A stretch of 64,000 nucleotides of DNA. It comes from Circinella umbellata. Lineage: Eukaryota; Mucoromycota; Mucoromycetes; Mucorales; Lichtheimiaceae. The stretch is from positions 1 through 64,000 of the forward strand of contig JAIWNF010000078.1 of assembly GCA_025093555.1 (NCBI GenBank), written 5' to 3'. The translations under genes and the position numbers were made by a program. Positions 34,913-50,245 of this stretch are shown in pieces (the first letter of the stretch is position 1; each line of letters opens with the position of its first letter). Below the pieces are notes generated by a model. That model ran no database searches, was not told the DNA's origin, and saw nothing but the letters and a program-made list of their open reading frames with translations.

Positions 34913-36566
34913 TTATGAATGAAATGTACTATAGGTATTTCGACCTTCTTCATCTTGAACAATATTATTATTGTTACTTGAACTAGCTTCCTCTGCTTCT
35001 AGTAATGCATCTGCTTCAGGATCCACTATAATTATAGGAGTATATTGAATTCAAAAGTTAAATATAAATCATCCCTTTTTATATATATATATATCAAAAT
35101 GAATCAGTTTACCTTCAGTAGGTACACGTTGATCTGTTTGTTTTTGACGGCGAATGACCAAACATCGAATTCCCAAAAATCGGCAAAATCCATCAATAAC
35201 CAATGTGACCCAAACAGCATAATAAGCACATGTTAATAAAAATGTTAACCATAATAATCCATACTCTGCACCAGGGGTAAGCACGCGAACACCGAAAAAC
35301 ATGTTAGTATTCACGAGAACAGCAATGATTACGACAGGTGCAACCATAGGGGCTAAATTTGGATACGGGGATCGTGTCAAATGAGCCAAAATGATGCTAG
35401 ATGCCATCAAGCCAAATAAAGTGCCTGATGTCAAAGCAAATAAGCATAATTGTTTCTCTTTTAATAAAATGGATGTTGGTGACATGATCCAACAATATTC
35501 TGCCAAACAGAATACTACAATAGGGAAGCAAACATTCATATATGCATTAACACAATCCAAACCCTTGTCACGACATACTTCATAAATAGAATATAAACTA
35601 TGATGTAATGACGATAAATGATAATGTGTTAAAAAAAAATTCATAATGTTTGTTATGTCGGGTGCTGTGAATGTATGTGTATTAATTAATAAATAAACAA
35701 AGAAATAACTTACACTGGTACACAAAGAGTAACAAAGAAAAATATTACCATACTCCATACAAATATATCAGAAGCCGTAGTCTTTTCAGGAAACATCCAT
35801 GCAACAATGGGTATACCCTGGCTGAGAGGTACATGCCATGAAGCAGCACCAAAGAAACCAGACCAAATAAATGCAAAGCAAGACAATAGAATCCCTTCTG
35901 TAGGACCATTTACATAACCCAAATATAACACCTTTGTATAATATTCTTCGGCAGTTGACATATAAAAACCAGCAACACAAGTAATTAATATGGCTGCAGA
36001 TTTTCCAGTATGACCCAATCCTAGTGCTGCACATTGTAATATAGCAACAAATGTTGTATTAAGTGCATCACATCCATGGTCAAATAATTCACCTAAAGGT
36101 GAACTTGTTCCAGTACGTCTTGCCTGTTTACCATCCACATTATCAAATGTACTATATAGCCAAAGACTACAAGCAAAAATAAAATATATCCAATTGGGTG
36201 CATCTGTACTAAAGTCGGGAACGTAATAAAATACTAATAATATACTCGTTGCCATAAACCCAAGACCAATCAGTGTAATGAGATTTGGGCTATATAGAAA
36301 GATTAAAAAAAAAATATATATTTAATATATGAATCTCCAAAAACTTTCAACAAAAATAAACAACTTTTTTTTTCAATGGAGCATAATACATACGCTATCC
36401 ACATGGGAAATAAAGTAATAGCCCAATTCCAATAATGAGACAGAATGTATTTTGTTACGTAAGATTTATCAACAGCAGCATATTTATAATAACGTAAATT
36501 CTCAAGTTGCTCTTGTGTTGGAAAGTCAATATCGAATTGTTTTTTTAGATATTGTGGAACAGTCAT
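34913..36566 (-). CDS. Cholinephosphotransferase/ethanolaminephosphotransferase
   Basis: Four exons on the minus strand (36394-36566, 35714-36289, 35113-35597, 34913-35025) encode 448 residues. The CDP-alcohol phosphatidyltransferase motif DG-x2-AR-x8-G-x3-D-x3-D is complete in VDGKQARRTGTSSPLGELFDHGCDALN (split here by the family spacing; Asp, Gly, Ala, Arg and three Asp present). It follows SPNLITL/APNLITLIGL, the usual helix before the site. About eight to ten hydrophobic helices span residues 50-400. The protein performs the last step of the Kennedy pathway, joining CDP-choline or CDP-ethanolamine to diacylglycerol at the ER. The soluble tail is acidic and Asn-rich (EEASSSNNNNIVQDEEG). 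Sequence alone does not tell CPT1 from EPT1 specificity. Confidence 0.94.
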
Positions 36567-39484
36567 TAGGAAAAAAAAGAGACTGCGAACTTTGGTGTAG
36601 AGAGGTGCAAGTTATATAATTATAATATGATATAATAAAAAAGTTTTAATATTGACAGCCCTTAATTCAATAAAAAAAAAGGCAGAAAGAAACAAAAAAA
36701 AAAAAATCACCCCTAAGTTGTTTCCCGCAAAAAGCACTTAATTCCCTTGGCGATTCACTTGCTCCGACCCTCTCTCTCTATTTTTCATTTGAAAAACCAA
36801 ACAGAATAATTGTGATCGCCCCACCCAAAAATCTCGGGAATCGGATTCTCCCGAGTTCGGAGCTAAATTTACTCCATTTGATTCAATTAAAGCATATCAT
36901 GTTACGTACCTAATTATCCAGAAAAATAAAATTTACTTGAAATGACAGTTTGTCACACATGTCTGTCATTTCTATGCTGAATAATAAGTTTGCTATGATA
37001 CAATTTACTATTATCTCCATTCTGTGAAGCTCATTAAATAAGCATAATACAAAGTATTTTTCAGCGTGGAAGTATAAAGTTTTCAAATTCAGTAAATAAG
37101 CTACCTTTTTCTTTCTTGTATTTGTACAAAATTCTACATTGAGATATAAACAACTTGTCCTGAACTAATGGTAAAAGTTTATTTTTTATCTTTTCTGTAG
37201 TGTCAGTCTTCTTATTCTGCCTTGAACAAAGTGATTTTCATCATCTTCCAGAAATTGGTCACTATGATACAGGTTATGATAATATATAAAAAATGGAATA
37301 ACCTACACAAGAACCCCTGTAGTAAGGAAAATCTTTTCCTTCACAATTAACCAACAAGCTCACTGATAATGAGTACGAGAATGCTTTTTTTTGTCTGTTT
37401 TTATATACATACGTATTAGCTCTCATTTTAAAAAAAATAATAAAAAGTACTAGGTACAATTTAACATGATGTTGGTAAACAAGTATTTTATATAAAAGGT
37501 TTACTTGAAGTATGATATAAGAGCAATCTAATATGGATAATTTGGTAAAGAGTATATGTATGGTACAGTAGTAAACTATTTCTTCGAAAACATATTCATT
37601 ACAGGAATATTATAGGTATTCCCATCATATCTGAGCAAGAAATGAATCTTTAAGAAACAGAGAGCTATCATATATCCGTCGATTTCTCAAATTTTTCCTT
37701 TTAAGCAACTTACAAAAGGTTTTACAAACACTTTTGGATAAACATATTTTGATCTGTTCAAGTAAGATAAATAATTTATCCTGAGATTCGAAACATTTAT
37801 GGATGAGTTAATATAAAAAAACCGTACATAACCAAATCATTGTGCACCTTTCATAATTTGTCACTTAATTAACCTATTCCAAGATAAGAACAAGTGTTTT
37901 GTGTTTGAAAGGATATATCTCTGTCGTCCCTCATTTGATTATTTGAATCAAAAAAAGCCATATACTTTGGACATTCAAATTATTAGTGATCTATATGAAA
38001 TGAGCTTGCTCCCCTTTTCTGATATTTAGCTCTCTTTTTATGTATGTTTATCAACTGAATTATACATCTTTGAAAAATAAGTTACATATTCATCCTAACG
38101 ATCTGTCTCAGTAAACATTAGCTTGTTTTGTTCATGCTTTTTAGGAAAATATCATATGAGTTGGTTCAGTAACAAGATTATTAGATATTATTGGCACGCT
38201 TTATATTAAGGCGATTGTCGTTACTGTTGCTACGTTTATTTGGTATTACTGAAGCCTATTGGTATAATCTCCATCAATAAAAAGTACAGAAGTAAAGGTT
38301 AAAGTGTGAGAAAATGGATAAACAATAAATGTAATACGCAAGACTTGCTTTTCTACACTTTATTTTTATTGCGCCATATTAATTTCATCTGGGCTAATGC
38401 ACTATAAAACCTCGGTATATTTCTCAGCAGCAGGATTTCTCTCTGAGGAAAAACGTAGCATTAACAATCAATATGAAGAAGGTATTAATATAAGAAATAA
38501 ATAGGTTTTAATTACATGATGAGTGGCTGTGTTACAACAACTATTCGCAGAATAGGCTAACGGTTATATTAATTTTAATTCAGTTTTCCATTCATCCGAA
38601 AGATAAATTTTAATAAAGTAATTTTTTTTTTATTTGTAATAAAAGTAAAAGAGACAGAATAATAATTTGATTGTTATTTTCTTTGTTTGAAATTATTTAG
38701 TGAGAATAGCTAGTAAAAATGGTTAAAAGGATGCAATATAATGAAAAAAATGTTTATTTAATATATGCGGAATGATCATTGACGTAATCTGCAACTGTGG
38801 CGGATTGTATATCAGAAAATGGAGAAAGACCATTTCTTTCCTCACCAGCCACCACTGAAAATCAAATTGAAAAATTGATGACGTTTTAGGTTTAAGCATT
38901 TCACGTGTTTTTAATTTTTTTTTTCTTTGAGTTATGATTGTAACACCAAGAAATATATATGAACCGCGAAAACACTCTTCCATTTATCTAAATGTATACA
39001 ATTATATAGCCTGTAATTTAATATTAGAATATTTATATTTTTCGTACTATAGTAAGGGAATAAAAAAAAAAGAGAAAAAAGAAAACTGAAACTTGTTTCA
39101 ATAAAAAAAAAGTAATAGTAGAAAAAGTTCAAAAATAGAAGATATTAAAAATAATCATTCTTGGCACCACAATAGTACAAGAATGATATGCAGGTGCAAC
39201 AAAGTAATTCCAACTGAATGGCTTTATCCACATGAGGTAATAAAACTTCTGGCTAAAGGTCAAAACGAGTGTAGCCAAACCAGGAAACGGTTGGCGGTCA
39301 GCCAAAATGGGGGAGAGGAGAAAATCAAACGAAAAAGCAAATGTTCTTTAACTAAAAAGAAATATTATATTATTACTTTTTATCAAGCTTCTTTTTCTCC
39401 CTTTTTTTTTTCTCGTTTTGCTCTTCTCTTTTCTTAACTTTTATTTTATAATTTTTTATAATTTTTTTCTTTATTGTATAAAAG
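36567..39484. other. Divergent intergenic region, about 2.9 kb, no gene recognised
   Basis: The region separates the phosphotransferase start from the RhoGEF start. Open frames are short and low in complexity. Around 36720-36860 composition is less AT-rich, with two CTCGGGAATC/GATTCTCCCGAG-type complementary pieces (36831-36858) that could pair. From 39350 a long pyrimidine-rich tract leads to the RhoGEF start. Confidence 0.4.
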
Positions 39485-42400
39485 ATGTCTGGTGTTCCAC
39501 CATCACCAACAATTATTTTTGGAGGTGATAATAACGGTAATAATGGTAATCCATATCAACATCAAGGTGCATATGCTATTCGACCACGTCAACCTTCTTT
39601 ACAGCAACAACAACAACAACAACAACAACACCAACGACAACAGTATTTACCACCGCCACTGATATCTCCTCCACTACCTGCTCCTTCAGACCCTAATAAC
39701 ATACCAGAAGATGTAAAGAAAAGTTATATGCGCCAACAATTACCCGTACGAAAACAAAGTTTAGCTGCAGCCGCAACAGCAGCTAAAGCAGTAAACGCGT
39801 TTTATACACATAGCAAGACAACAAGACATCCCAGTAATGCTAGTGATGAATCAACTAATGACCCTACGACCCCTCCACCTATGTCCTCTCCACCATCCCT
39901 TTTTGCTGGCAAGAAGAAAACTGATAATACTAATAATAATAATAATAATAAAGAGGAGAAACATGTGTCATTTGGAGGTGCAACTCCATTAGTGATACAA
40001 TCAGAACCACGACCATCATTTGAGTCTTTATCAACATTTTCTGAAGAAGATGAAGAGGAAGAAGAAGAGTATGGAACTATTAATGAAGAAGATGAAGACA
40101 ATGACGACGTTGATGATAATGGTGATAATAGTGATAAAACTATAGGTAAGAAAAGAAGCTTTTTTTTTTTGGCGTTGTACAAAATTCTTTGCGGTGTTTC
40201 CATCTTTTTTTTTTCACATAACCCAACGATCTACACATATGAATCTGATTACTTTATTTTTTAAAACTATAATAGAGGATGGATCATCGAGTCATACCGA
40301 AGATAACGAGGATGATGATGAAGAAGAAGAAGAAGAAGAAGAAGAGGCGCTGGTCGCTCAACTAAAACAACCTATACAAAAATTAACTGTTGTATCACCC
40401 ATGGCCTATGACACTGAAGACCAACAAAATGCTTTCTTTTCACATTATGCTCAGCTTGATGTTAACATGAAAGGTAAAACTAGTAATAGCCGTGGTAACA
40501 GAGTTGCTTTACTTTCATATATTGCCATGAAGATGTACAAACGAATATTACCTGACGATGTGATCAAAGACGGAGTTGAATTTCACTATCTCTTTACGGG
40601 AAAAGAAGCTGTGGTACTGATTTAATGCCTTTTTTCTTTTCATGTCACACCAAGCAGAGTTCTTCTTTAATAATAACAATTGATTTACTTTTTTTTTTTT
40701 TAGGATCAAATTATTGATATTTCCGTTGGTAGTGATCGAAATCGTGCGTTAATGATTGGTCGTACCTTGGAATCGTTGGATGTTTTTCATGGAATTGATG
40801 GTGAACGACGATTTATGGATGCTGCTAGTGAATTATATCGATTTACTGCTAAAACAATTGAACTTGCCCAAGGTAACAAAAAAAAGATTAACATACAATG
40901 TATATATATATATATATATATGTATATGTTTATTTTTGTGTGTCCGTCTGTGCGTTGTTTATTATAAAGGAATGTATTTGTTTATTAAAAAAGAAAACAA
41001 ACTTAGGTGATGGTGACACAAAATTAGCTACAGGTGTTTTCACTTCGCAAACACCGTGTTATTCTCCCACCTGCACTACTGATCGACCTTGTTACTCAAA
41101 TTGTTGTCCCAAAGTGAAAAGGGTAATTTCTTATTTTTATTTTTTATATTTGGAGAAAATTAGTAACGAGAACCAGATCATATAATGAATTTGATACTTA
41201 AAAAAACATGAACAACAATAAATTAGAGGATTAAACGAACAAGGAGTCAATATGCACGCCCTGATAAGGTAAATAAAGAAAAAACCTTACATTTCTTTTT
41301 TTTGTAATACTAGCTACTTCAGCGACTATACAAAAAAACCAAATAGGACAAAGATTACATTTTGGCTTTCAATTAAACTGATCGTACCACATCTTATATA
41401 ATATATGATAATTTCTATATAGAGAACTTCACGTGCATTATGGGTTCATTCAGTACCAAAAGCAGTCATTGCTGCTACTCCACCACAAGAGCGAAAACGT
41501 CAAGAATGTATTTATGAGTTAATCTATACCGAAGAAGATTTTGCTCGGGATCTTGAATATATAAATAATGTAAGTTTTGTTGATGCTTTTTTCAAAAAGA
41601 AAGAAACATTTATATCAATAACAAACTCATTTGTATCAAAATCCATAAAAATTTTAGTACTGGATCAAACCATTGACAACAGCAGGTGATAGCATCATTT
41701 CGGGGTCAGAAAAACGCGAACAACTCGTGCAACAAATATTCTGGAATATCGCAGAAATAGAAAAGATTAGCTCAGCGCTTTCTTCTGCCTTGGTTCAAAG
41801 ACGTAAAGAACAAGAGGTCATTGACATGATTGGTGATGTGATGATGGCTTTTGTTTATCAGTTTGAGCCTTATGTAGCTTATGGTTCTCATCAAGTCATT
41901 GGTAAACATCATTTTGAACTCGAAAAGCGACGAAATCAAAAATTCGCTCAATTTGTAAAAGCTACAGAGCGTAAACCACAATCACGTCGATTGGAATTGA
42001 ATGGATATTTAACAAAACCTACAACTCGGTTGGGTCGTTACAATTTACTTTTACGTGAAATTTTGAAAAATACACCCCAAGGAAACCCAGATCGTGAAAT
42101 TATACCCCAGGCCATGAATGCTATTGCTAATCTTTTAGCACGTGTGAATGAAGAAACAGGTCGTATTGAGCAGCAATTTACACTTCAACAAATTGATGAA
42201 CGAATGGCTTTTAAATCCACTAGTATCTTCGTGGTAAGTTGTTGGGGGGTACAAATAGATGGGAGAGCTATCCTATTTTTTTTCGGTTAATTAATCATCT
42301 TATAATGACGGACGAGTAGGATTTGAAATTACGGGATGCAGAACGAGAATTAGTTATGCAAGGAAAGATGAAACGAAAAGGTCATGGTTCTTCTGAAGAC

Positions 42401-43056
42401 TTACAAGTATTTTTATTCGATCATTATCTTGTGTTTGCCAAAATAAAAACGCATAATCATGCTGAACATTTTAAAATATCAAGAAAGGTAAGATAATAAT
42501 AATAAAAATCGATCAAGCAAGAAAGTGAAAGAAAAAAAAATGACTAAAAAATGGAATTACTGTCGTCTATGTATAATGATAGCCCATTCCTTTGGATGTA
42601 CTTTCTCTGTCCGTCGTCGATATTCCCACTAATGGCAAAAGCCGGCCTACCACTCCATCTTCGGCTACTACGCCATCCACAGGAACAAGTACTAATTCTA
42701 ACAGTAGTATTATTGCTTCACCAAGACCATCCACATCATCCGATACTACAACTACTTCTTCTTCAGCAACATCAGCATTGAAACCAATTCTTTCTTCTTC
42801 ATCGAGTTCATCTACTAATAATGTTACTGGAATTATATTCTACCATCATGGCCGCGGTGGAACACCTCCTATGACATTATACGCTAGTTCTATGGCAACG
42901 CGAGATCTATGGGTTGAAAAGATTCTTTCACAAAAGGAAAAATTCATGTTAAAAGACTTTTCTGCGGTTGAACAACCTCCTCTTACAAAACAAATGTCAA
43001 ATAGTAGTAGTACAAGTAGTACTACAACTCCTACCCTAGTAATAAATACAACATAA
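39485..43056 (+). CDS. Rho guanine nucleotide exchange factor (DEP-DH-PH, Rom2-like, no CNH)
   Basis: There are nine exons: 39485-40145, 40276-40613, 40704-40872, 41007-41122, 41227-41268, 41423-41569, 41658-42233, 42320-42487 and 42583-43056. All junctions are in phase, giving 896 residues. The first 290 residues are Gln-, Pro- and Asp/Glu-rich and probably disordered. A DEP domain (about 300-390) contains IAMKMYKRILPDDVIKDG. The DH domain (about 465-660) begins ECIYELIYTEEDFARDLEYI, then YWIKPL, and has GYLTKPTTRLGRYNLLLREI, the CR3 helix that contacts the GTPase. A PH domain (about 690-860) contains LQVFLFDHYLVFAKIK and ATRDLWVEKIL, split by a Ser/Thr-rich insert. Such proteins activate Rho1 in cell-wall integrity signalling. 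The C-terminal CNH domain of yeast Rom1/Rom2 is absent. Confidence 0.9.
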
Positions 43057-43701
43057 TTGATAAAATAATTTCAAGATAATATAAATAAAAAAAAACATCT
43101 AATATAATATAATCTAATATAATCTAATATAATAAAATTTTCTATTGGCGCTAATTTATATCCTACCCCTCCCCCTTTTACCACAATTTTTTTGTACTAC
43201 CGGTTGTCAAGAAATCTTTCCATTTTTATACACAATTCTAATTAACCTTTTCTCTCTTAAATCTTTTTATGTTGCTGGAAAAGAAAAAGTTTATATTTTT
43301 TTTATGACATGAAAAAAAAAAAAAGGAAAATTACAAAAAAAATAAGTGAAGAGAAAAAATGACATGCATACAAAAAGAAGAATGAAGAGAAAAACATAAA
43401 ATGTAAGGATATCCTGTGTGCTTGGTGCGTTTTCTATATATATGTATATATATATAAGTAATAATACTAGTAATAATAATGATAAAAAAAAGAATATAAA
43501 GATGACGATGCAAGTTTAAAATAACATGGTTTTGGGTATATGACGACGAGGTTTTAAAAAAAAAAGAAATAATGAATGGAGATACTGTAATGAGTGCATA
43601 ATTATTATTCCACACGATAATGTGATGGAAATAATATAATGAAGGGAGGGTATGATAGTAGTAATAGTATAATGATAAAAAAAAAAGAATCATTAACGGC
43701 T

Positions 43702-43908
43702 TTAAGCATGTGGACAATGTGCTTCATGAGCGAATATCGAAACATCAACACCACACTTGGGACAGAATTCCGTATTATATTGATGAAGATGACACGTCAG
43801 CATTTGGTGGCCATTATTTGATTTAACAGTACAAGAAGTAATAGTCGTGGTCATGTTATTGATCGTCGTAGTAGTGGAAGAAACAATAGTATTATCAATG
43901 ATATGCAT
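43702..43908 (-). CDS. Small Cys/His-rich protein, unrecognised
   Basis: A 68-residue intronless frame lies tail-to-tail with the RhoGEF. The first half is Thr/Ser/Asn-rich and unremarkable. The second half, MLTCHLHQYNTEFCPKCGV then DVSIFAHEAHCPHA, holds a CPKC knuckle with flanking Cys and His residues that could bind one or two zinc ions. Starts at the first ATG, an internal one before the CHLH segment, or a spliced upstream exon are all possible. I recognise no family. The cluster of metal-ligand residues argues for a real product, but the short length keeps this uncertain. Confidence 0.45.
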   Translation of the reverse strand: MHIIDNTIVSSTTTTINNMTTTITSCTVKSNNGHQMLTCHLHQYNTEFCPKCGVDVSIFAHEAHCPHA

Positions 43909-46806
43909 GGTTATAATAATAGTAATAATAATAATAACAATAGTAAAAAAAAAAAGCTTGTTTGGTTCTTAAAAAAAAAGGCTTATAATTTAAAAAAGAA
44001 GTGAGAAAAAAAAAAAAGAAAGAAAGAAAAAATATTCCCTTCATTTATATAGCCAAGAGGCGAGTAGTGAATTGAACCCGTAATAGGGGGCAAAGCTACA
44101 AATTTTCCCGCTAATAATCGTGTTGTACACGCACCATAAAAATGGGCTGAACTCAAGAAGAATTCTAATTCCCACTTTATCCTTGGCGAAAAAAACACCT
44201 TCAAAAATTAGCAACGGCGATTACCCGACATCTTATACTTGCCAATTTAGCGAAAGGTCTAAATATTTTTTATTAACTACGTATCGGACAGGAACTTCTT
44301 TTTTTCCGGTTTATTAAGGAAAGTAAAATGATAATAATAATAATAATGAAGAGATTAATCAGAATAAAAACAATTCAATAAGCTTGCTTTTATCAATTTC
44401 TTTCAACAACCTCTTTCACTAACCATTATGATTTTATTTGATGGTAAAGAAATTCTTTCATTTAGTTCCTATTGATCTCTTTTTCTAATTCCTTCTTTCT
44501 TTATAACTGGAAAATATTATGACTTTTGTCCAATATATATTAAGCTCTAAGCTTTCTTTTTCACTTTTTGTAAATCTTATGAGTGCTGCAATACGCGTTA
44601 TAACAAACCTTTTGCATCTTTTATTTAGAGGTCATATGCAATCTGTCAAGCGTGCCACAAAGATGGCTTGAAAGGTTAATTGAGCCACAATCATTCTGAT
44701 TGGTCCAGTAATTATTGGGTTCAATGAATTGGCAATAAATCAGCATACTTTAACTTCCATGTGGGCATGTTATGCTTGTTTATTAGCGTGTAACCATCCA
44801 CACATTTAAATGACGAAATGACTGCAACCTTACTTTTCTTTTTGGTTGGGTCCATCATCATTACCATTACCATTATTACTTCAGTCAGAAAGAAATTAGT
44901 CACCCTCCTCCTTAGTACCCTCATGAATTATCTGAAACAAAACACAATTTAATAACAAAAAAAAAACCACGTTCAACCACGTTTCGTATGTTTTTACTTT
45001 ATTTTCTTCCTCCTTTTTTATCTTCTTCTTAACTCACTTCCCCTTATAACAACTCCGGTTTGATGAACCACGAAAAAAACGTCATCTTGATTAAAAAAAA
45101 AAAAAGAAGACAATATAGATTGTGAAGACTTATTTACTTGATTACACAGGCTAATAAATAAACTCATTTTTATTAACCCAAAACCACGCGATATTATTAT
45201 AAACCTTTTTGTTCCCTTTCAAATAAAATAATATGTTTGATATATCAACACCGCTCGCTTTTTATTCTTCCCTGTGTTCCCGCTCCACATAAATTTATGT
45301 ATAATTATGTATAAATTATTGACAGGTTAATCAAGCTTTTTATATTACAATATTGATTTTGGTTGTTTTTTTTTTCTCCTTCGGAATTAAACTTTTTTAT
45401 CATGATTATTAAGGGACACAAAAAGAAGCGATCGAAAAAAAAAAAAAGGATCGGAGTGACCTTTTGTTAATTACTAAAGATGGCGTACCCCTTCCCTTTT
45501 TTTGTTCAAAAATTATATGCTTATTATTGAAAATGCAACATTAACCGACGATGATGATAATCATAAAAACTGACTATAATAGACGATCATAGTTATGCCA
45601 AAAAAGATCAAAACGGGGAAAGTATTTGTGCACACAAATTTGGTATTTTAAGTTGGAGAAAAAAAAATTATTGTCATTAGTATATATATACATGCACTAT
45701 CATCATAGACTAGTGATAACATGGTTATTATCCACGCACCAGATGGACGTATTCGATCGTTATCTAATTTACGTATACGGTAATAAACCCTCATACTATT
45801 GTCACTCTAGCATTATTAACTCTCACTTGCTCTTTTCATCATCTTTGTCTTACATCATTATAATCTTTTGGATTAAACTAATAAACAAATAATATAATAC
45901 AGGGCAATTCAAATATTATTATTTATTTCCACGCTACTTTCTCCGTCTGTTTTTATAACGGGTCTCTCATTATCAAAAATAACAACGACATTTATCTTTA
46001 TGGTGGTAGACGAAAATTGAAGCGAAGTTTATAATATAAAATTACCATAGCAGTTTTTTTTTTTTTTCGGCATGGTGACAACTACTGTCACTAGTACTTA
46101 ATATACATCTTTGCTATTAAAATTCTGACAATAATAAAAATTGTGATCTCTCTGATGTGTATGCTACACAACAGAATTTGTGTAGCCAATTAATTTTGCT
46201 ACCGAGCAAGCCCACGAAATGATGTGATGATGTTCTTCATCATTCTCTCGGTATATATTAACAATCAGAATCGATTGTCATAATCGTTTTTGTCTGAATA
46301 AATAGCAATACTTTACACTTGGGCTATTCTTCTTAAGCGGTCATTGCTTTGACTAAAAACTTAATATAATATATATATATATATATAGAGTCGTGTATTG
46401 ATATCGTTTGCTTTTAAAATCTGATGAATTGACCTAAAACCAACATTGGTTTTCCCTCCTCCAACTGTCAATATGATTTTGCCTAATTTGGAAGCAGGTG
46501 GGTTTGTGCATGATTGCCGTGGCAACTGTGCTAAATGAAGAATACAAAAAGCCATTTCATTATAAGTAACTATCTAAAAATCAAAAGCTTGTGTATACAA
46601 GGTAATTGTTCTATTCAACAAAAAAGAAGTTTGTAAAATATGTATCATCTTGGCAACAACTAAAAACAACGATGATTTTTTTTTTCTTGATTCTAGGATT
46701 ATTGTCTCCGCCCTACACAGAAGAGATATACTGACCGATTTTAAAAAAGGGAAACGATCTCTTTTTTATTATTTCAACTATACAGAAACCATTAAATAAA
46801 TAAAAA
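43909..46806. other. Intergenic, about 2.9 kb, no gene recognised
   Basis: The sequence is AT-rich with short frames. One segment near 44628-44670, bounded by TTTATTTAG and GGTTAATT, could read as a small exon (SYAICQACHKDGLK), but no partner exon was found. (TA)n at 46365-46386 and a T-run at 46674-46686 precede the THOC3 gene. Confidence 0.4.
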
Positions 46807-48322
46807 ATGACAGAAGCTGAAGAGAATCTTAACGATAGTGGACAAATCATATACGATTGGAATCCACCCACTGGTATTTTAGAAAATTATACTTATCAAG
46901 GAGAACCTATTACTAAAACTGAGGTATATATATATATATATATATAACGGATCTCTTTAAAAATTAAAAGAAAAATGAATCACGGTTTGGAGACTCTCTA
47001 AGAATAAAACGCGCGTCTATTTATTATTGTATTAGATGACCTCCATGTTTGAACGACATAAAACTCGAGAATACAAAGGACATAAGGAAAAAGTACATAC
47101 AGTTGCATGGAATAGTGACGGTCGACGAATAGCTTCTGGATCTGTAGATAAAACAGCACGCGTTTGGAATCCTCATCGAGTAACATATATTTCTTTCCTC
47201 TATTTTTTTTTTTTCTTTTCAACAAAAATTATAAAATGGAGATCATTAAAAGAAAAAATGGAGATTGACATGGATATTATTGTTATTGTTTTTATAGCCA
47301 GAACTTAAATATTCAACGGAACTAAAAGGGCATACTGATAGTGTAGACCAATTGGATTGGGATCCGACACATCCAGATCGACTCGCTACAGCATCATGCG
47401 ATAAAACAGCAAGATTATGGGACCAACGATGTAAGAACAGCCAGGACAAAAGAGATTAATGAATAGTATTTCTTTTTCTAATATAATGATTGTATATAGC
47501 GGGTAAATGTACAGCAGTAGTACAAACAGGAGGAGAGAACATTAATATTTGTTGGAGTCCGGATGGAAACTCAATTGCGGTTGGTGACAAGAATGATACT
47601 ATCAGCTTTATTGAAACAAGAACACATACCATTTTCCATACACAAAAACATACAATGGAAGTCAATGAAATTGCTTGGAATAATGCAAACAATTTATTTT
47701 TTGTTACGACAGGACAAGGGACCATTCGTTGTTACGATTTCCCTGACACAAAACTTCTTTATACTTTACGAGGACATACAGCAAATTGTTATTGTGTTGA
47801 AGCAGATCCTACAGGCCGTTATTTGGCTGCTGGATCAGCAGATGCTTCAGTTACTTTATGGGATATGAAAACATTTAACTGTATACGATCATTTTCTGAA
47901 CTGACGTATGTACTACTATTACTATTCGATATAGCTTGTTAAGAAAAGGATTTTTGTTATTTACTAATGAAATAAATATAACAGTTGGCCGGTCCGAACA
48001 CTCAGTTTCAGTTACGATGGACAATTTATTGCATCCGCATCTGAAGATAGTTTCATCGACATTGTAAGATATCTCTCTTTTTCTCGTTCTCTATTATTGA
48101 TGAGCTACTTTGTTTACCCAATAACTGATTATCATTGCATATTTATAGTCTCATGTGGAAAGTGGACAATCCGTACACCATATTGAATGTTCTGCTGCTA
48201 TGAATACTGTTGCTTGGCATCCAAGAGATTATTATTTAGCCTACGCTGGTGATGAACAATCAGCAGATAACAAATATGCTGGCAATCTTAGAATCTTTAG
48301 TATAAAGGGTCCAAAGAGTTAG
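46807..48322 (+). CDS. THOC3: THO complex subunit 3 (THOC3/Tex1), WD40 protein
   Basis: There are six exons (46807-46923, 47036-47179, 47298-47430, 47500-47905, 47985-48063, 48149-48322) encoding 350 residues. After a 35-residue acidic N-terminus, seven WD-type blades are visible. They include REYKGHKEKVHTVAWNSDGR with DKTARVWNPH; LKGHTDSVDQLDWDP with DKTARLWDQ; ENINICWSPDGNSIAVGDK; and LRGHTANCYCVEADPTGRYL with ADASVTLWD. The later blades are RTLSFSYDGQFIASASED and AAMNTVAWHPRDYYLAYAGD. The block order and the ending YAGNLRIFS match THOC3. THO couples transcription to mRNA export with TREX. Intron 1 begins with a (TA)n run directly at the donor. The next gene, RPN11, starts only about 240 bp downstream on the same strand. 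Confidence 0.94.
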
Positions 48323-48563
48323 AAAGGATTTATTATTTTTTCATCACTCTTAAAATAAAAAGTTCATTATTCACTTTATAATCGAATTATCTATCAGTCT
48401 TTGTTGATACAAAACGTGAATACATCGCACAATAGTACCTGCCAAAAAAAACCAAAGCGGAGTTTTTCATAACTTATGAAGGAACTATTCATTCGATTAC
48501 GCGTTCTACACCTTTTTTTTTTTTTTCTTCTTTAAATACACATAACTTTTTATTCTTATAACT

Positions 48564-50159
<1,596 letters not shown>

Positions 50160-50245
50160 AATATATATCTTTTCATCTTTATATTGCATTCACTATTATA
50201 TAAAAAATATATAAATATAACCCTTATAACCTAATATCTTTATTA

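Noticed and set aside
44628..44672. Possible exon reading SYAICQACHKDGLK
   Set aside because: An isolated 45-base piece with plausible splice edges but no neighbouring exons in phase.
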